Source: Tardibacter chloracetimidivorans
GTDB lineage: Bacteria; Pseudomonadota; Alphaproteobacteria; Sphingomonadales; Sphingomonadaceae
NCBI RefSeq assembly: GCF_001890385.1
Contig: NZ_CP018221.1
Span: 496,001-560,000, forward strand
DNA: 64,000 nucleotides
Direction of reading: 5' to 3'
Positions within the stretch are counted from its first letter, which is position 1. Every line of letters begins with the position of its first letter. Made by a program: the position numbers and the translations under genes. Shown piece after piece: positions 35,298-43,674 of this stretch. Below the pieces are notes generated by a model. It was not told the DNA's origin. It saw only the letters and a program-made list of their open reading frames with translations, and did not search any database.

Positions 35298-36506
35298 ATG
35301 CTTGGCACCACAATCACCCTCGCCCTTCGCGAAATCCGCCGGCACCTGTTGCGATCTTTCCTGACGATCCTTGGCATCGTCATCGGCGTCGCCGCCGTCG
35401 TCACCATGGTGACGTTGGGCAATGGCGCGACTGCGGCCGTGAAGGAGCAGATTTCCAGCCTTGGGTCCAACCTGCTGATGGTGCGGCCGGGCCAGCGCAT
35501 GGGGCCGGGCGGCGGCGGCGAAAGCCCGCCCTCGTTCAAGCCGGAGGATGTCGAGGCGATCCGCGAGCAGATCAGCGGCGTGCGGGCGGTGGCGGCGCAG
35601 GCACAGTCATCAGGCGTCGCGATCCGCAATGCGCAGAACTGGTCGACGAGCATCAACGGCACGACCAACGATTATTTCGTGGCGCAGAACTGGCAAATCC
35701 AGAGCGGCCGCAATTTCACCGCGGCCGAAGAACAGGCGGGCAAGACCGTCTGCATCATCGGCAACACGATCGTGCAGAACCTGTTTCGCGGGGCCGATCC
35801 GGTCGGCCAGCGGTTTCGCATCAGGAACACGGCATGCGAGGTGATCGGCGTGCTTGCCACGCGCGGCCAGGGCGGCTTCGGCAACGACCAGGACGATGTC
35901 GTCATCATGCCGCTGAAGACCGTCCAGCGCCGCTTCACCGGCAATCAGGACATCCGGTCCATCATGGTTGCGGTGGATACCGCCTATGAAACCAGCGACG
36001 TGCAGGCGTCGTTGACCGCGCTGCTTCGCGAACAGCGGCACCTGACATCGAGTCAGCCCGACAATTTCAACATCCTCGACACCAGGCAGATCGCCGACGC
36101 CGTATCCGGAACGACGCAGATAATGACGGCGCTACTGGGGGCGGTGGCAGCCGTCAGCCTGGTCGTGGGCGGAATCGGGATCATGAACATCATGCTGGTG
36201 TCCGTGACCGAACGGACGCGGGAAATCGGCATTCGGCTGGCGATCGGCGCGGTCGCCCGCGAAGTATTGCTTCAGTTTCTGGTGGAAGCGATCGTGCTTG
36301 CCTGCCTGGGCGGCCTGATCGGCATATTGCTGGCGTTGATCGCAACGCTGGTGCTGGCCCCTGTCATGGGCATCGGCTTCACCTTCGACCCGTTCATCAA
36401 CCTGGCGTCATTCGCCTTTTCGGCAGTGATCGGCGTCGTTTTCGGCTATTTCCCGGCCCGGCGAGCGGCTGCGCTGAACCCCATCGAGGCGCTGCGGCAC
36501 GAATAG
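35298..36506 (+). CDS. MacB-like ABC transporter permease (FtsX domain)
   Basis: A 402-residue inner-membrane permease. It begins with ALREIRRHLLRSFLTILGIVIGVAAVVTMVTLG (TM1), then a large periplasmic MacB_PCD domain (residues about 50-275), then three C-terminal TM helices of the FtsX domain including VVGGIGIMNIMLVSVTERTREIGIRLAIGA. It follows the ATPase gene by 2 bases. Together with the adaptor and the OMF lipoprotein it completes an exporter whose substrate (macrolide, peptide or siderophore) cannot be read from the sequence. Confidence 0.91.
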   Translation: MLGTTITLALREIRRHLLRSFLTILGIVIGVAAVVTMVTLGNGATAAVKEQISSLGSNLLMVRPGQRMGPGGGGESPPSFKPEDVEAIREQISGVRAVAAQAQSSGVAIRNAQNWSTSINGTTNDYFVAQNWQIQSGRNFTAAEEQAGKTVCIIGNTIVQNLFRGADPVGQRFRIRNTACEVIGVLATRGQGGFGNDQDDVVIMPLKTVQRRFTGNQDIRSIMVAVDTAYETSDVQASLTALLREQRHLTSSQPDNFNILDTRQIADAVSGTTQIMTALLGAVAAVSLVVGGIGIMNIMLVSVTERTREIGIRLAIGAVAREVLLQFLVEAIVLACLGGLIGILLALIATLVLAPVMGIGFTFDPFINLASFAFSAVIGVVFGYFPARRAAALNPIEALRHE

Positions 36507-36519
36507 GCCGCAGAACCGC

Positions 36520-37128
36520 CTATCGCTTGGTCAGTTGATCGAGCACGTCCTGATCGAGCGGCGACGCAAGCAGGACACCGCAGCGGCTGCCGCGCGACCA
36601 GCGCACCCGGCCTTCCATCGGCGGCAATCCTTCAAGATGGATGGTGAGCATCTTGCCGGGGTTGACGGGCAACCCCGCCTCCAGCGCCATGCCGCTGAGG
36701 GAAATGTTCTGGATCGTCGCCGAGCGATCGACCCCCGGGCCTTCGATGCGCGCAGGAATGCGGACGATGTGACGCGGCGGGCGGGGCTGGCGGCCCCTGC
36801 CCTGATCGGCGACACGAAACGCGCCCACCGGAAGGGCGGTAAACAGCAGCACGCCGAAGCGGCTGCCCTTGACCCAGCGCACCTGTCCGTTGACGGCCGG
36901 AAGCGAGCCCAGGCTGACGACAACGCTCTCACCCGTCTTCGGCGGCTGTGGCGCGGACGCCATCAGCCCGCGCGTTGAAAGATTATGGATGGTGGCCGTG
37001 ATCGGCCCCGTCGAGCCGGTGATCGTCGCCGCCAGTCCCGATGTTTCCGCGCGATAATCCGTCCGGCCATCCACGGCCTGATCGGCATCCTTCGTAGCGG
37101 ACAAATTGCGTGCGCGATTTCCGAACAC
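36520..37128 (-). CDS. Tandem PilZ-domain protein
   Basis: A 202-residue protein with two PilZ domains. Each keeps the c-di-GMP binding signature: RTDYR followed by NLSTRG in the first, RHIVR followed by NISLSG in the second (RxxxR and N/DxSxxG). The two halves share the GQVRWVKGSRFGVLL / GRVRWSRGSRCGVLL ending, so they probably arose by internal duplication. The GTG start is preceded by GGGAG. No output domain is attached, so it may act as an adaptor. With the upstream EAL protein it points to c-di-GMP signalling. Confidence 0.86.
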   Translation of the reverse strand: MFGNRARNLSATKDADQAVDGRTDYRAETSGLAATITGSTGPITATIHNLSTRGLMASAPQPPKTGESVVVSLGSLPAVNGQVRWVKGSRFGVLLFTALPVGAFRVADQGRGRQPRPPRHIVRIPARIEGPGVDRSATIQNISLSGMALEAGLPVNPGKMLTIHLEGLPPMEGRVRWSRGSRCGVLLASPLDQDVLDQLTKR

Positions 37129-37265
37129 AGCAGCACTCCCAGCAGACCCGTTTGTAAATATTGAAAGCGACAGTGGTGACTCGAACTTTCCAGATTGTTA
37201 ACAGCGCGCAAACTATCCGAGAAATCAGTCCGATACGGATAATTTACTCCCCTTTAGGGTAGGTT

Positions 37266-37796
37266 CTAATATGGCATTTGTCCGAACAAATTGGCCTGCA
37301 CATCATAACGGCAAACGAGGTAATCCCACCCGTCGCCAGTCGCCACCGCACAGCCGACATGGCGCGAGCCGCGCCAGATCATCTGCGAATAGTGGCCCAC
37401 GTCTTCCCAGTTCCCCGTCGTGCTGATGTGGGGAAATCGCCCCGCGCGAAAGAAGCGTGCCTCGTCGGCCCAGTCGCGCAACATCAGCTCATAGCTGAAC
37501 GCGCCCGCCGTCCCGACCCAGATGTTTTCGCCTTCCGCCATATTCGTCTCGGAATGCGCGACAAGCTGACGGGCGGCGAGATACGTCGCCCACTGCGCCG
37601 CCCTGCGGGCGAGCGCGTCGCTCCAGTTCAACCGTGGAAGATTCGCCGCGCCCCGGACTTCGTTATGCACCGCAAGCACCGCCTCCATCAGTCCGCCGGG
37701 ATCGCGACCGACGGCATGGGGATGGCCATGCGCGCGGCCGACGCACGCCAGCGCCAGCAGTCCGGATACACCGATCACGACGACCAAGCCGCGCAT
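37266..37796 (-). CDS. CAP (SCP/PR-1) domain secreted protein
   Basis: A 176-residue exported protein. The signal peptide is MRGLVVVIGVSGLLALACVGRAHG, and the CAP domain fills the rest: VLAVHNEVRGAANLPRLNWSDALARRAAQWA, HSETNMAEGENIW and VGHYSQMIWRGSRHVGCAVA. The two His and two acidic residues of the CAP cavity are present. Bacterial CAP proteins have diverse or unknown roles, including wall-associated and lipid-binding ones. It is single and divergent from the MFS gene. Confidence 0.87.
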   Translation of the reverse strand: MRGLVVVIGVSGLLALACVGRAHGHPHAVGRDPGGLMEAVLAVHNEVRGAANLPRLNWSDALARRAAQWATYLAARQLVAHSETNMAEGENIWVGTAGAFSYELMLRDWADEARFFRAGRFPHISTTGNWEDVGHYSQMIWRGSRHVGCAVATGDGWDYLVCRYDVQANLFGQMPY

Positions 37797-38003
37797 CAGA
37801 CAATCGCAATCGTCGGCATGAGTCAGGTCCTGATGCCCGTCCAGCAGCCGCCACAATTATTCCGCATCTCCTATCAGCAGGTTAACGCGCGCCGACATCG
37901 GGCAAACACGTTGCGGAATCACTCAAAAGGTGGACTGGGCGGCGCATTTCGCGCAAAGGGTGCGGCAAGCCCGTTTCGTTCAACAGCATTTCCGGACCAA
38001 TCC

Positions 38004-39245
38004 ATGGACGGCACCCTTGCCCGCCCCGCAGCAACCACCTTCCCGATCGGTTTCAAGGAGTTTGTTGTGCTGATCGCATCCCTGATGGCGCTCAATGCGC
38101 TTGCGATCGACGCCATGCTTCCGGCCCTGCCCGCCATGGGCGACGCGCTGGATATTGTTCACGAGAACGATCGGCAATGGATCATCGCCGCCTATGTGCT
38201 TGGCCTGGGCGCAGCGCAGCTCTTCTGGGGTCCGCTTGCCGACCGCTTCGGACGGCGGCGCGTTCTGCTGGCGGGCGTCGCCAGCTATGTGCTGTTCAGC
38301 GTTGCAGCCGCCCTGGCTGGCAGTTTTGCAATGATGATCGCCGCCCGGGTGATGCAGGGCACCTCGGCCGCTGCAACCAGGGTGCTGGCCGTGTCGATCG
38401 TCCGTGACCGTTTTGCCGGTCGCGCTATGGCAAAGGTGATGTCGCTCACGTTCATCGTCTTTCTCGCCGTACCGATGCTGGCGCCCACGCTGGGCCAGGC
38501 CATATTGCTGTTCGCACCGTGGCGCTGGATATTCGGGCTGCTGGCGCTATCCGGTCTCGCCGTGCTCATATGGGTTTTCATACGCTTGCCGGAGACTCTG
38601 CACCCTGAACATCGCCTGGAAATTTCGCTGCAAAGATGGAAAGTCGCATGGCTGACGGTGGTGAGCGAACGCATGTCGGTCGGCTATTCGCTTGCGCTCA
38701 TGCTATTGTTCGGCAGCCTGATGGGGTTCATCAACAGTTCGCAGCAGATATTTTTCGATGTCTTTGGGCTGCCGCAGATGTTCCCGCTGATTTTCGCGGC
38801 TCTGGTATCGATGATGGCCGTTACTTCACTTCTGAACGCCCGGTTCGTTGAAGAGGTCGGCACGAGGAGGATCTCGCACGCCGGGCTGATCGGCTTCACT
38901 GCGTTCGCCGCGGTCCATGCAGGCGTTGCGATCGCGGGACTGGAGACGATCTGGACCTTCGCCGTGCTGCAATCGCTGATGATGGCGTGTTTCGGGCTTT
39001 CCAGTTCCAACTTCGGCGCAATGGCCATGGAACATATGGGCAGCCTAGCCGGGACCGCTGCGTCGGTTCAAGGCGCTGTCGTGACGATCGGTGGGGCGCT
39101 GCTGGGCCTTCTTATCGGGCAGCAGTTCGACGGCACCACCACGCCAATCACCCTGGGTTTCACGCTGCTGGGCGCATCCGCGCTCGTTATCGTTCTGATC
39201 ACGGAGAAAGGCAGGCTGTTTCGCCCCCAGAACATAAGGGCATGA
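38004..39245 (+). CDS. Bcr/CflA-family MFS drug-efflux transporter
   Basis: A 413-residue 12-TM major-facilitator protein. LIASLMALNALAIDAMLPALPAMGDAL is the family's TM1 signature, and GPLADRFGRRRVLLAGVASYVLFS is the loop 2-3 motif (GxLxDRxGRRxxL). VMQGTSAAATRVLAVSIVRDRFAGRAMAKVMS is motif C/D of the Bcr/CflA group. The start is ATG at MDGTLARP; the frame is open much further upstream through the opposite CAP gene, but without family sequence. The substrate is unknown. Confidence 0.88.
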   Translation: MDGTLARPAATTFPIGFKEFVVLIASLMALNALAIDAMLPALPAMGDALDIVHENDRQWIIAAYVLGLGAAQLFWGPLADRFGRRRVLLAGVASYVLFSVAAALAGSFAMMIAARVMQGTSAAATRVLAVSIVRDRFAGRAMAKVMSLTFIVFLAVPMLAPTLGQAILLFAPWRWIFGLLALSGLAVLIWVFIRLPETLHPEHRLEISLQRWKVAWLTVVSERMSVGYSLALMLLFGSLMGFINSSQQIFFDVFGLPQMFPLIFAALVSMMAVTSLLNARFVEEVGTRRISHAGLIGFTAFAAVHAGVAIAGLETIWTFAVLQSLMMACFGLSSSNFGAMAMEHMGSLAGTAASVQGAVVTIGGALLGLLIGQQFDGTTTPITLGFTLLGASALVIVLITEKGRLFRPQNIRA

Positions 39246-39315
39246 AGACCCTGCCAATCCGGGTTACTACCAACTCGTAGGCCCCAGCTCGAACATCGGT
39301 GTCTATAGTTTGGCC

Positions 39316-40434
39316 ATGGCGCAGGACGAAAGCCGTAGTTTGTCCGGATCTGGTGTTGCGATCCGGCCGCGAAGCGCGGATTCACCCGGCGCGGGACGGG
39401 CGACGTCCGCCGGACGCGGCGCATTGGTCATATCGCTGGATCTGGAACTGATGTGGGGCATGCGCGACCATGCGACCACGAGCGATTACGGCCATCGGGT
39501 GTTGGGTGAACGCGAGGCGATCCCCGCGATGCTGGAGCTGTTCGAGAAATCGGGCATCCACGCAACCTGGGCCACGGTGGGGTTCCTGATGTGCGACGGG
39601 CGGGACGAGCTTCTCACCCGCGCGCCGGAAGACCGGCCGACCTATGCCGATCCCAGGCTTTCAAACTACAGCTATTTGGATGAAGTGGGCGTGAGCGAGC
39701 GGGTAGACCCCTATTATTTCGCGCCATCGATGGTCCGCCGCATATTGCAGTGCCCCGATCAGGAAATCGCCACGCACAGCTATTCGCATTACTATTGTCT
39801 GGAGCCGGGACAGACCGATGACCAGTTCCGGGCCGATCTGCGCGCCGCCACCGCCCAGCTTCGCGAGTGGAACATCGACTGCCGGTCCATCGTATTCCCC
39901 CGCAACCAATATGACCGCAGGCATCTGGAACTGTGCGCGGCCGAAGGGCTTTCCGCCTTTCGCGGCACCGAGACGAACTGGATGTACCTTCCGGGCAATG
40001 GCGCGGCGCAATCGCTGGCGCGACGGGCGGCGCGACTCGCCGACACCTATCTGCCGCTTTCCGGGAGCAACGCCGTTGAACCTTGCAGCGGCGATCCGTT
40101 GATGAACGTGCGTTCCAGCCGTTTCCTGCGCCCGTACAAGCCCGGTCTGAAATCGCTTGAAGAGATGAGGCTGAGCCGTATCTGCCGGGCGATGCGGCAG
40201 GCGGCGATTTCGGGATCGGTTTTCCACCTCTGGTGGCATCCCCACAATTTCGGCGCGGACATTACTGAAAACATGGCTTTCCTCCGTCGGATTCTGGAGA
40301 GCTACCGTCAACTTGCGGACGAATATGGCATGACCTCGGCCACTATCGCTGAAACGGCCGATGCATGGGCGGCCCAACGCGCCTTCCCGCCGGTCGCGCG
40401 CGCATCGCCCACGCTTGCGGAGGCGCAAGGCTGA
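39316..40434 (+). CDS. Polysaccharide deacetylase-family protein
   Basis: A 372-residue NodB-fold protein. The first catalytic motif is ISLDLELMWGM (Asp), and the metal-binding pair is ATHSYSHYYCL (HxxxH). IVFPRNQYDRRHLELCAAEGL is motif 3. FHLWWHPHNFG near residue 300 supplies the last His. No signal peptide, so probably cytoplasmic. The TGATG overlap couples it to a FemAB-like gene, a pair often seen in exosortase/PEP-CTERM polysaccharide clusters (XrtA-associated deacetylases). The substrate is not known. Confidence 0.84.
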   Translation: MAQDESRSLSGSGVAIRPRSADSPGAGRATSAGRGALVISLDLELMWGMRDHATTSDYGHRVLGEREAIPAMLELFEKSGIHATWATVGFLMCDGRDELLTRAPEDRPTYADPRLSNYSYLDEVGVSERVDPYYFAPSMVRRILQCPDQEIATHSYSHYYCLEPGQTDDQFRADLRAATAQLREWNIDCRSIVFPRNQYDRRHLELCAAEGLSAFRGTETNWMYLPGNGAAQSLARRAARLADTYLPLSGSNAVEPCSGDPLMNVRSSRFLRPYKPGLKSLEEMRLSRICRAMRQAAISGSVFHLWWHPHNFGADITENMAFLRRILESYRQLADEYGMTSATIAETADAWAAQRAFPPVARASPTLAEAQG

Positions 40435-41450
40435 TGCGTTTTCGTCGCGTACCCCTGAACGACGTCGATTGGGCCGAGCTTGACCGCTTTGCCGACCGCA
40501 CCCATGCCCAGCGCCTGCCCTGGCTCAATTATCTGACGGCGATCGGCGCGGGCCAGCCGCTGGTGGCGCTGCTGGAGGATGAGGGAAAGACCATCGGCTG
40601 CTTCACGGCGATGCGCGGCAAAAGGCTGGGCTTGCCGGTGTTGGGCTCTCCGATCCCCGGATGGAACACGGGGTACATGGGCCTGAACCTGGCCCCCGAG
40701 GCGCCCCGCGCCGACGCGCTTCACGCGCTCAGCCGTTTCGCCTTCCGGGACCAGGGCTGCGCCTATCTGGAGCTGTCGGACCCGATGGCCGATTTCGACA
40801 GCGCGGCGGCGGCGGGCTATTCAACCGTGAAGATCAGCGGCTTTGCATCCGACCTGACGCTGTCGGAGGACGCGCTTTTCGCCCGCATGGCGAGCGCCAC
40901 CCGCCGATGCATCCGCAAGGCGGAGCGCGAAGGCGTGACGGTGGAAGAAGCTGCGCCCGAAGGCTTTGCGGCGGAGTTTCATGCCCAGCTCGTAGAGGTG
41001 TTCGCACGACAGGGGCTGATGCCGACCTATTCCCGCGAACGGGTGGAAAAGCTGATCGAGCATGTCCACCCATCGGGATCGCTGCTGCTCCTGCGCGCAC
41101 GCGCGCCCGGCGGAGAGAGCATCGCCACCGGCATCTTCGCCGGCTTTGGTCGCTATTCCACCTTCTGGGGCAATGGCAGCGTGACGGACATGCTTCACTT
41201 GAGGCCCAATCAGGCGCTTCACTGGCATGCGATGCGATACTGGAAGGCGCGCGGCGTGCATCTGCACGACTGGGGCGGCACCGGCGACTATAAGAAGAAC
41301 TACGGGCCGGATGAATATCGCTATATCCGCCAGTATAGATCGGCCCTGCCATGGCTGGACCAGGTGCGCGGACCGGCGCTCAAATCATACAAGAAGCTGA
41401 GGGCTTGGCGATCACGGCGGCTGGCCGAGCAGCAGGCGGCTGCGGAATGA
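40434..41450 (+). CDS. FemAB-like GNAT acyltransferase
   Basis: A 338-residue protein of the peptidoglycan-bridge/BioF2-like GNAT group found in polysaccharide loci. RFAFRDQGCAYLELSDPM, LFARMASATRRCIRKAEREGVTVEEA and WHAMRYWKARGVHLHDWGGTGDYKKNYGPDEY are characteristic. The start overlaps the deacetylase stop. A rho-independent terminator lies about 100 bases after its end. It may transfer an aminoacyl or acyl group to a sugar polymer; the donor and acceptor are not known. Confidence 0.8.
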   Translation: MRFRRVPLNDVDWAELDRFADRTHAQRLPWLNYLTAIGAGQPLVALLEDEGKTIGCFTAMRGKRLGLPVLGSPIPGWNTGYMGLNLAPEAPRADALHALSRFAFRDQGCAYLELSDPMADFDSAAAAGYSTVKISGFASDLTLSEDALFARMASATRRCIRKAEREGVTVEEAAPEGFAAEFHAQLVEVFARQGLMPTYSRERVEKLIEHVHPSGSLLLLRARAPGGESIATGIFAGFGRYSTFWGNGSVTDMLHLRPNQALHWHAMRYWKARGVHLHDWGGTGDYKKNYGPDEYRYIRQYRSALPWLDQVRGPALKSYKKLRAWRSRRLAEQQAAAE

Positions 41451-41558
41451 CGCCCGCCTCGGCTGGCGGTGGAACCTCCTCCGGCATCGAGCGTATTATT
41501 TCTGCTTGCTCAAAGAGCATAGGTGGAAACATCTATCGCCGATGAAGCAGGTAGAGAC

Positions 41559-41594
41559 CAGGCTCCCGACTTCGGTTGCGGAGCCTGATCTTTT
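41559..41594 (+). terminator. Rho-independent terminator after the deacetylase/FemAB pair
   Basis: CAGGCTCC (41559-41566) pairs perfectly with GGAGCCTG (41580-41587), with a 13-base loop, followed by ATCTTTTTC. It lies in a 405-base gene-free stretch (41451-41855), in which I see only this and the next hairpin. Confidence 0.8.
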
Positions 41595-41623
41595 TCGCAC
41601 TCCGTACACCGCGCAACGAAAAG

Positions 41624-41650
41624 CCCCCTGCCGCATGAAACGACAGGGGG
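41624..41650 (-). terminator. Probable minus-strand terminator downstream of the PEP-CTERM gene
   Basis: CCCCCTG (41624-41630) pairs with CAGGGGG (41644-41650) across 13 bases. On the minus strand the stem is followed by CTTTTCG. It points back at the PEP-CTERM gene, though 200 bases past its stop. Confidence 0.55.
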
Positions 41651-41855
41651 TTCGTGGCTGACCAAAGCGGGGGCATGTTTGGATCAACCCCGACACGCAG
41701 CTGTATGGTGTCGCCTGAGCCGCGTGACATTTGAACCCACGCAAAGGTTAATAGTTCCGCATGTGTCATAATAGGACATATGCGGGGATTTTGCAGTCCT
41801 TGTCTGCCGAAGCCTGCCAACTGAGAACGCTGAGCCAAACCCAAGATCAGCCCTT

Positions 41856-42470
41856 TTAAATGCCCTCTCGCGAGATCGAGGAGGCGATACGCAGCCGCCA
41901 ACGATAGGCCAGCCCGATCACCCCAAAGCCTGATATCATCATGAGCCATGTTGCGGGCTCGGGGACGGCGGGTGGGTAGTTGGTGATCTCAAGACGGTAT
42001 GCGAACTCCCGATCGTCTGGCCACACGGGACCAATATAAAGCTGAGCATCATTGATAGCCCATCCTGAAAACCACGAAATGCCACATGTCACGCCGACAG
42101 GGCCGGCCGTGTCACCACAATTGTTGTAGGGGGTGATGCCATCGATTCTGTAGCGGTAATGCGTTGGCTGGCGAATGATCTCCTGCCCCATGGTGTCAAC
42201 GCCGATGGGCCGGGTATCCAAAGTCCCTTCGCTACTCCAGTATAACTCGTCATTCATGCCGAGCAGGGTAAACAGGCCGAAGAAATGGCTTGTGATCTCA
42301 CCCTGCTCTTCAGTCGGGAAAATCTGGAGATCAAAGATGGTGTGCCCACCCGTGCCTGGCGTTGTGTAATTTATCGTGAGTTCGTAATTCTTAATGAACC
42401 CTTCTCTCACCATATTGGCGTCGGCAGTTCCTGGAACCATGAGAGCCAAAAGGCTGAGCAACCACTTCAT
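41856..42470 (-). CDS. PEP-CTERM sorting-domain secreted protein
   Basis: A 204-residue exported protein. The signal peptide is MKWLLSLLALMVPGTADA. The C-terminal sorting signal is AVPEPATWLMMISGFGVIGLAYRWRLR: the PEP motif, a hydrophobic helix and a basic end, processed by exosortase in species that have one. The middle (residues about 20-170) is likely beta-rich with a Cys pair (NNCGDTAGPVGVTCG) and no known catalytic motif. GGGAG precedes the ATG. It belongs to a less GC-rich stretch. No exosortase is in the window. Confidence 0.85.
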   Translation of the reverse strand: MKWLLSLLALMVPGTADANMVREGFIKNYELTINYTTPGTGGHTIFDLQIFPTEEQGEITSHFFGLFTLLGMNDELYWSSEGTLDTRPIGVDTMGQEIIRQPTHYRYRIDGITPYNNCGDTAGPVGVTCGISWFSGWAINDAQLYIGPVWPDDREFAYRLEITNYPPAVPEPATWLMMISGFGVIGLAYRWRLRIASSISREGI

Positions 42471-42665
42471 GTCTGATCTCCCTGTTGCAGGGAGATAAGC
42501 AAGAAGGGGACCAATCACGGTTAACGGGGTGTCGGATCAATTCGGCACAGAAACGATTGGGGAACGCTGTAAAGAAGGCCGACATGGCGCGGGAGCGGCA
42601 GGACAGTGAGCGCCCCCGGCTTAACCAAGGCTCATCCCCTGCAGGCCACGTCAACTTGCCTCAGA

Positions 42666-42953
42666 TTATGGCCGAACCCAATCCGCAATAGCCGAAGCAA
42701 CGGCTGCTCCGGCACCGACAATTGCAGAAATGGTCACGAGCACCGCACCAACCTTCTGCCAGAACTTCAGGTCAACCTGGCGGGAGATCTCAATCGGCTT
42801 TCCATCCCAATAGAGATTCGCGTCCTGATCAACGCCAAGGTAACCGAGACGGTCGAGGCCTATTCCCCAGACATGGGGCGGCCAACCCTTTTCGAGCTCG
42901 GAGCGCTCTCGATCCGGATTCTTCCATTCTCCAGGCTGTCGGGGGCGGTCCAT
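42666..42953 (-). CDS. Small hypothetical protein with C-terminal TM helix
   Basis: A 95-residue protein with a polar N-terminus (MDRPRQPGEWKNPDRERSE), a segment LGVDQDANLYWDGKPIEI and a C-terminal hydrophobic helix KVGAVLVTISAIVGAGAAVASAIADWV. AAGG lies just before the ATG. The layout of a short cytosolic domain before one C-terminal TM helix resembles small hypothetical proteins that I recall from mobile or accessory DNA, but I cannot assign a function. The next 417 bases upstream, to the tRNA-Lys gene, hold no other gene, only the tRNA fragment and a small GC hairpin. Confidence 0.6.
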   Translation of the reverse strand: MDRPRQPGEWKNPDRERSELEKGWPPHVWGIGLDRLGYLGVDQDANLYWDGKPIEISRQVDLKFWQKVGAVLVTISAIVGAGAAVASAIADWVRP

Positions 42954-43146
42954 AAAGCACCTTCTAAACAGGCTCGGAAATCGTCGAGGCCACAAAAGCA
43001 GTGAGTTATCGATACTTTGGCACGGGAGAGTCCAGCCTCTACAGGCCGCCTGATAGCACGGCAAACCACGCCCATCCCAGCCTCATGGCTGGGGCTGTTT
43101 GCTTGCCTGAGAAGTTGGCCAGAATGTTAGCCTAAACGAGGGTTTC

Positions 43147-43196
43147 TGGCGAGCCCAGCTGGATTCGAACCAGCGACATACTGATCAACAGTTAGT
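43147..43196 (-). pseudogene. 3' fragment of tRNA-Asn(GTT), possible integration-site remnant
   Basis: On the minus strand this reads as the 3' half of a tRNA. The anticodon arm is ACTAA-CTGTTGA-TCAGT with GTT (Asn) in a proper 7-base loop and one mispair. A 5-base variable loop, a perfect T arm (GCTGG-TTCGAAT-CCAGC), the 3' acceptor strand TGGGCTC, discriminator G and encoded CCA follow. The expected D arm and 5' acceptor strand (GAGCCCA) are absent upstream. Fragments like this are left when an element integrates in a tRNA gene. A perfect 8-base inverted repeat (GACATACT/AGTATGTC, 43175-43201) overlaps the anticodon region. Confidence 0.7.
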
Positions 43197-43370
43197 ATGT
43201 CATGTCTGAGCGAGGGGCCGAAAAGCCCCGGAAACCCTACCTTTTTGGCCATATCCCTACCATCAAAAAATGGTCAGTGTGGGGACAAATGGTGGCAATC
43301 TGACAGCAAATCCCCACGTCCGAGCTGCCCTTGCTTTGGTGGGTCGAGATGGCTACACGCGGCGGCGAGT

Positions 43371-43446
43371 GGACGGGTAGCTCAGTCGGTAGAGCAGTTG
43401 ACTTTTAATCAACTGGTCGCGGGTTCGAGTCCCGCCCCGTTCACCA
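43371..43446 (+). tRNA. tRNA-Lys (anticodon TTT)
   Basis: A 76-base cloverleaf with encoded CCA. The acceptor stem is GGACGGG with CCCGTTC (one G:T pair), the D arm GCTCAGTCGGTAGAGC, the anticodon arm TTGAC-TTTTAAT-type with CTTTTAA loop and TTT at 43404-43406, and the T arm GCGGG-TTCGAGT-CCCGC. All invariant bases seen. A strong terminator follows. The accessory block begins directly downstream of its 3' end. Confidence 0.96.
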
Positions 43447-43479
43447 CAGTTAGGATTTGCAGGGCAATCTGCGCTGGAA

Positions 43480-43518
43480 CCCCGGACGTATCCCCCACGT
43501 CCGGGGCTTTCCTTATTT
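43480..43518 (+). terminator. Rho-independent terminator after tRNA-Lys
   Basis: CCCCGGACGT (43480-43489) pairs perfectly with ACGTCCGGGG (43497-43506) across a 7-base loop, followed by CTTTCCTTATTT. Confidence 0.9.
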
Positions 43519-43674
43519 GTCGCCAAAGATTGGGGATCCGGTTGGAAGTGGTGGAAGCGGTCCTGAATTTGAGCGGATCAAAGGCCGGCATCGTGGGCAT
43601 GTACCACCGTTATGGCTGCCACGATGAGAAACGGTCAGCACTCGAGCATGAGCATTGCAGCCAATGTTCTTCGC

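Noticed and set aside
41533-41949. Open frame crossing the terminators and the end of the PEP-CTERM gene
   Set aside because: It spans two hairpins, overlaps a better-supported gene, and shows no domain or ribosome-binding site.
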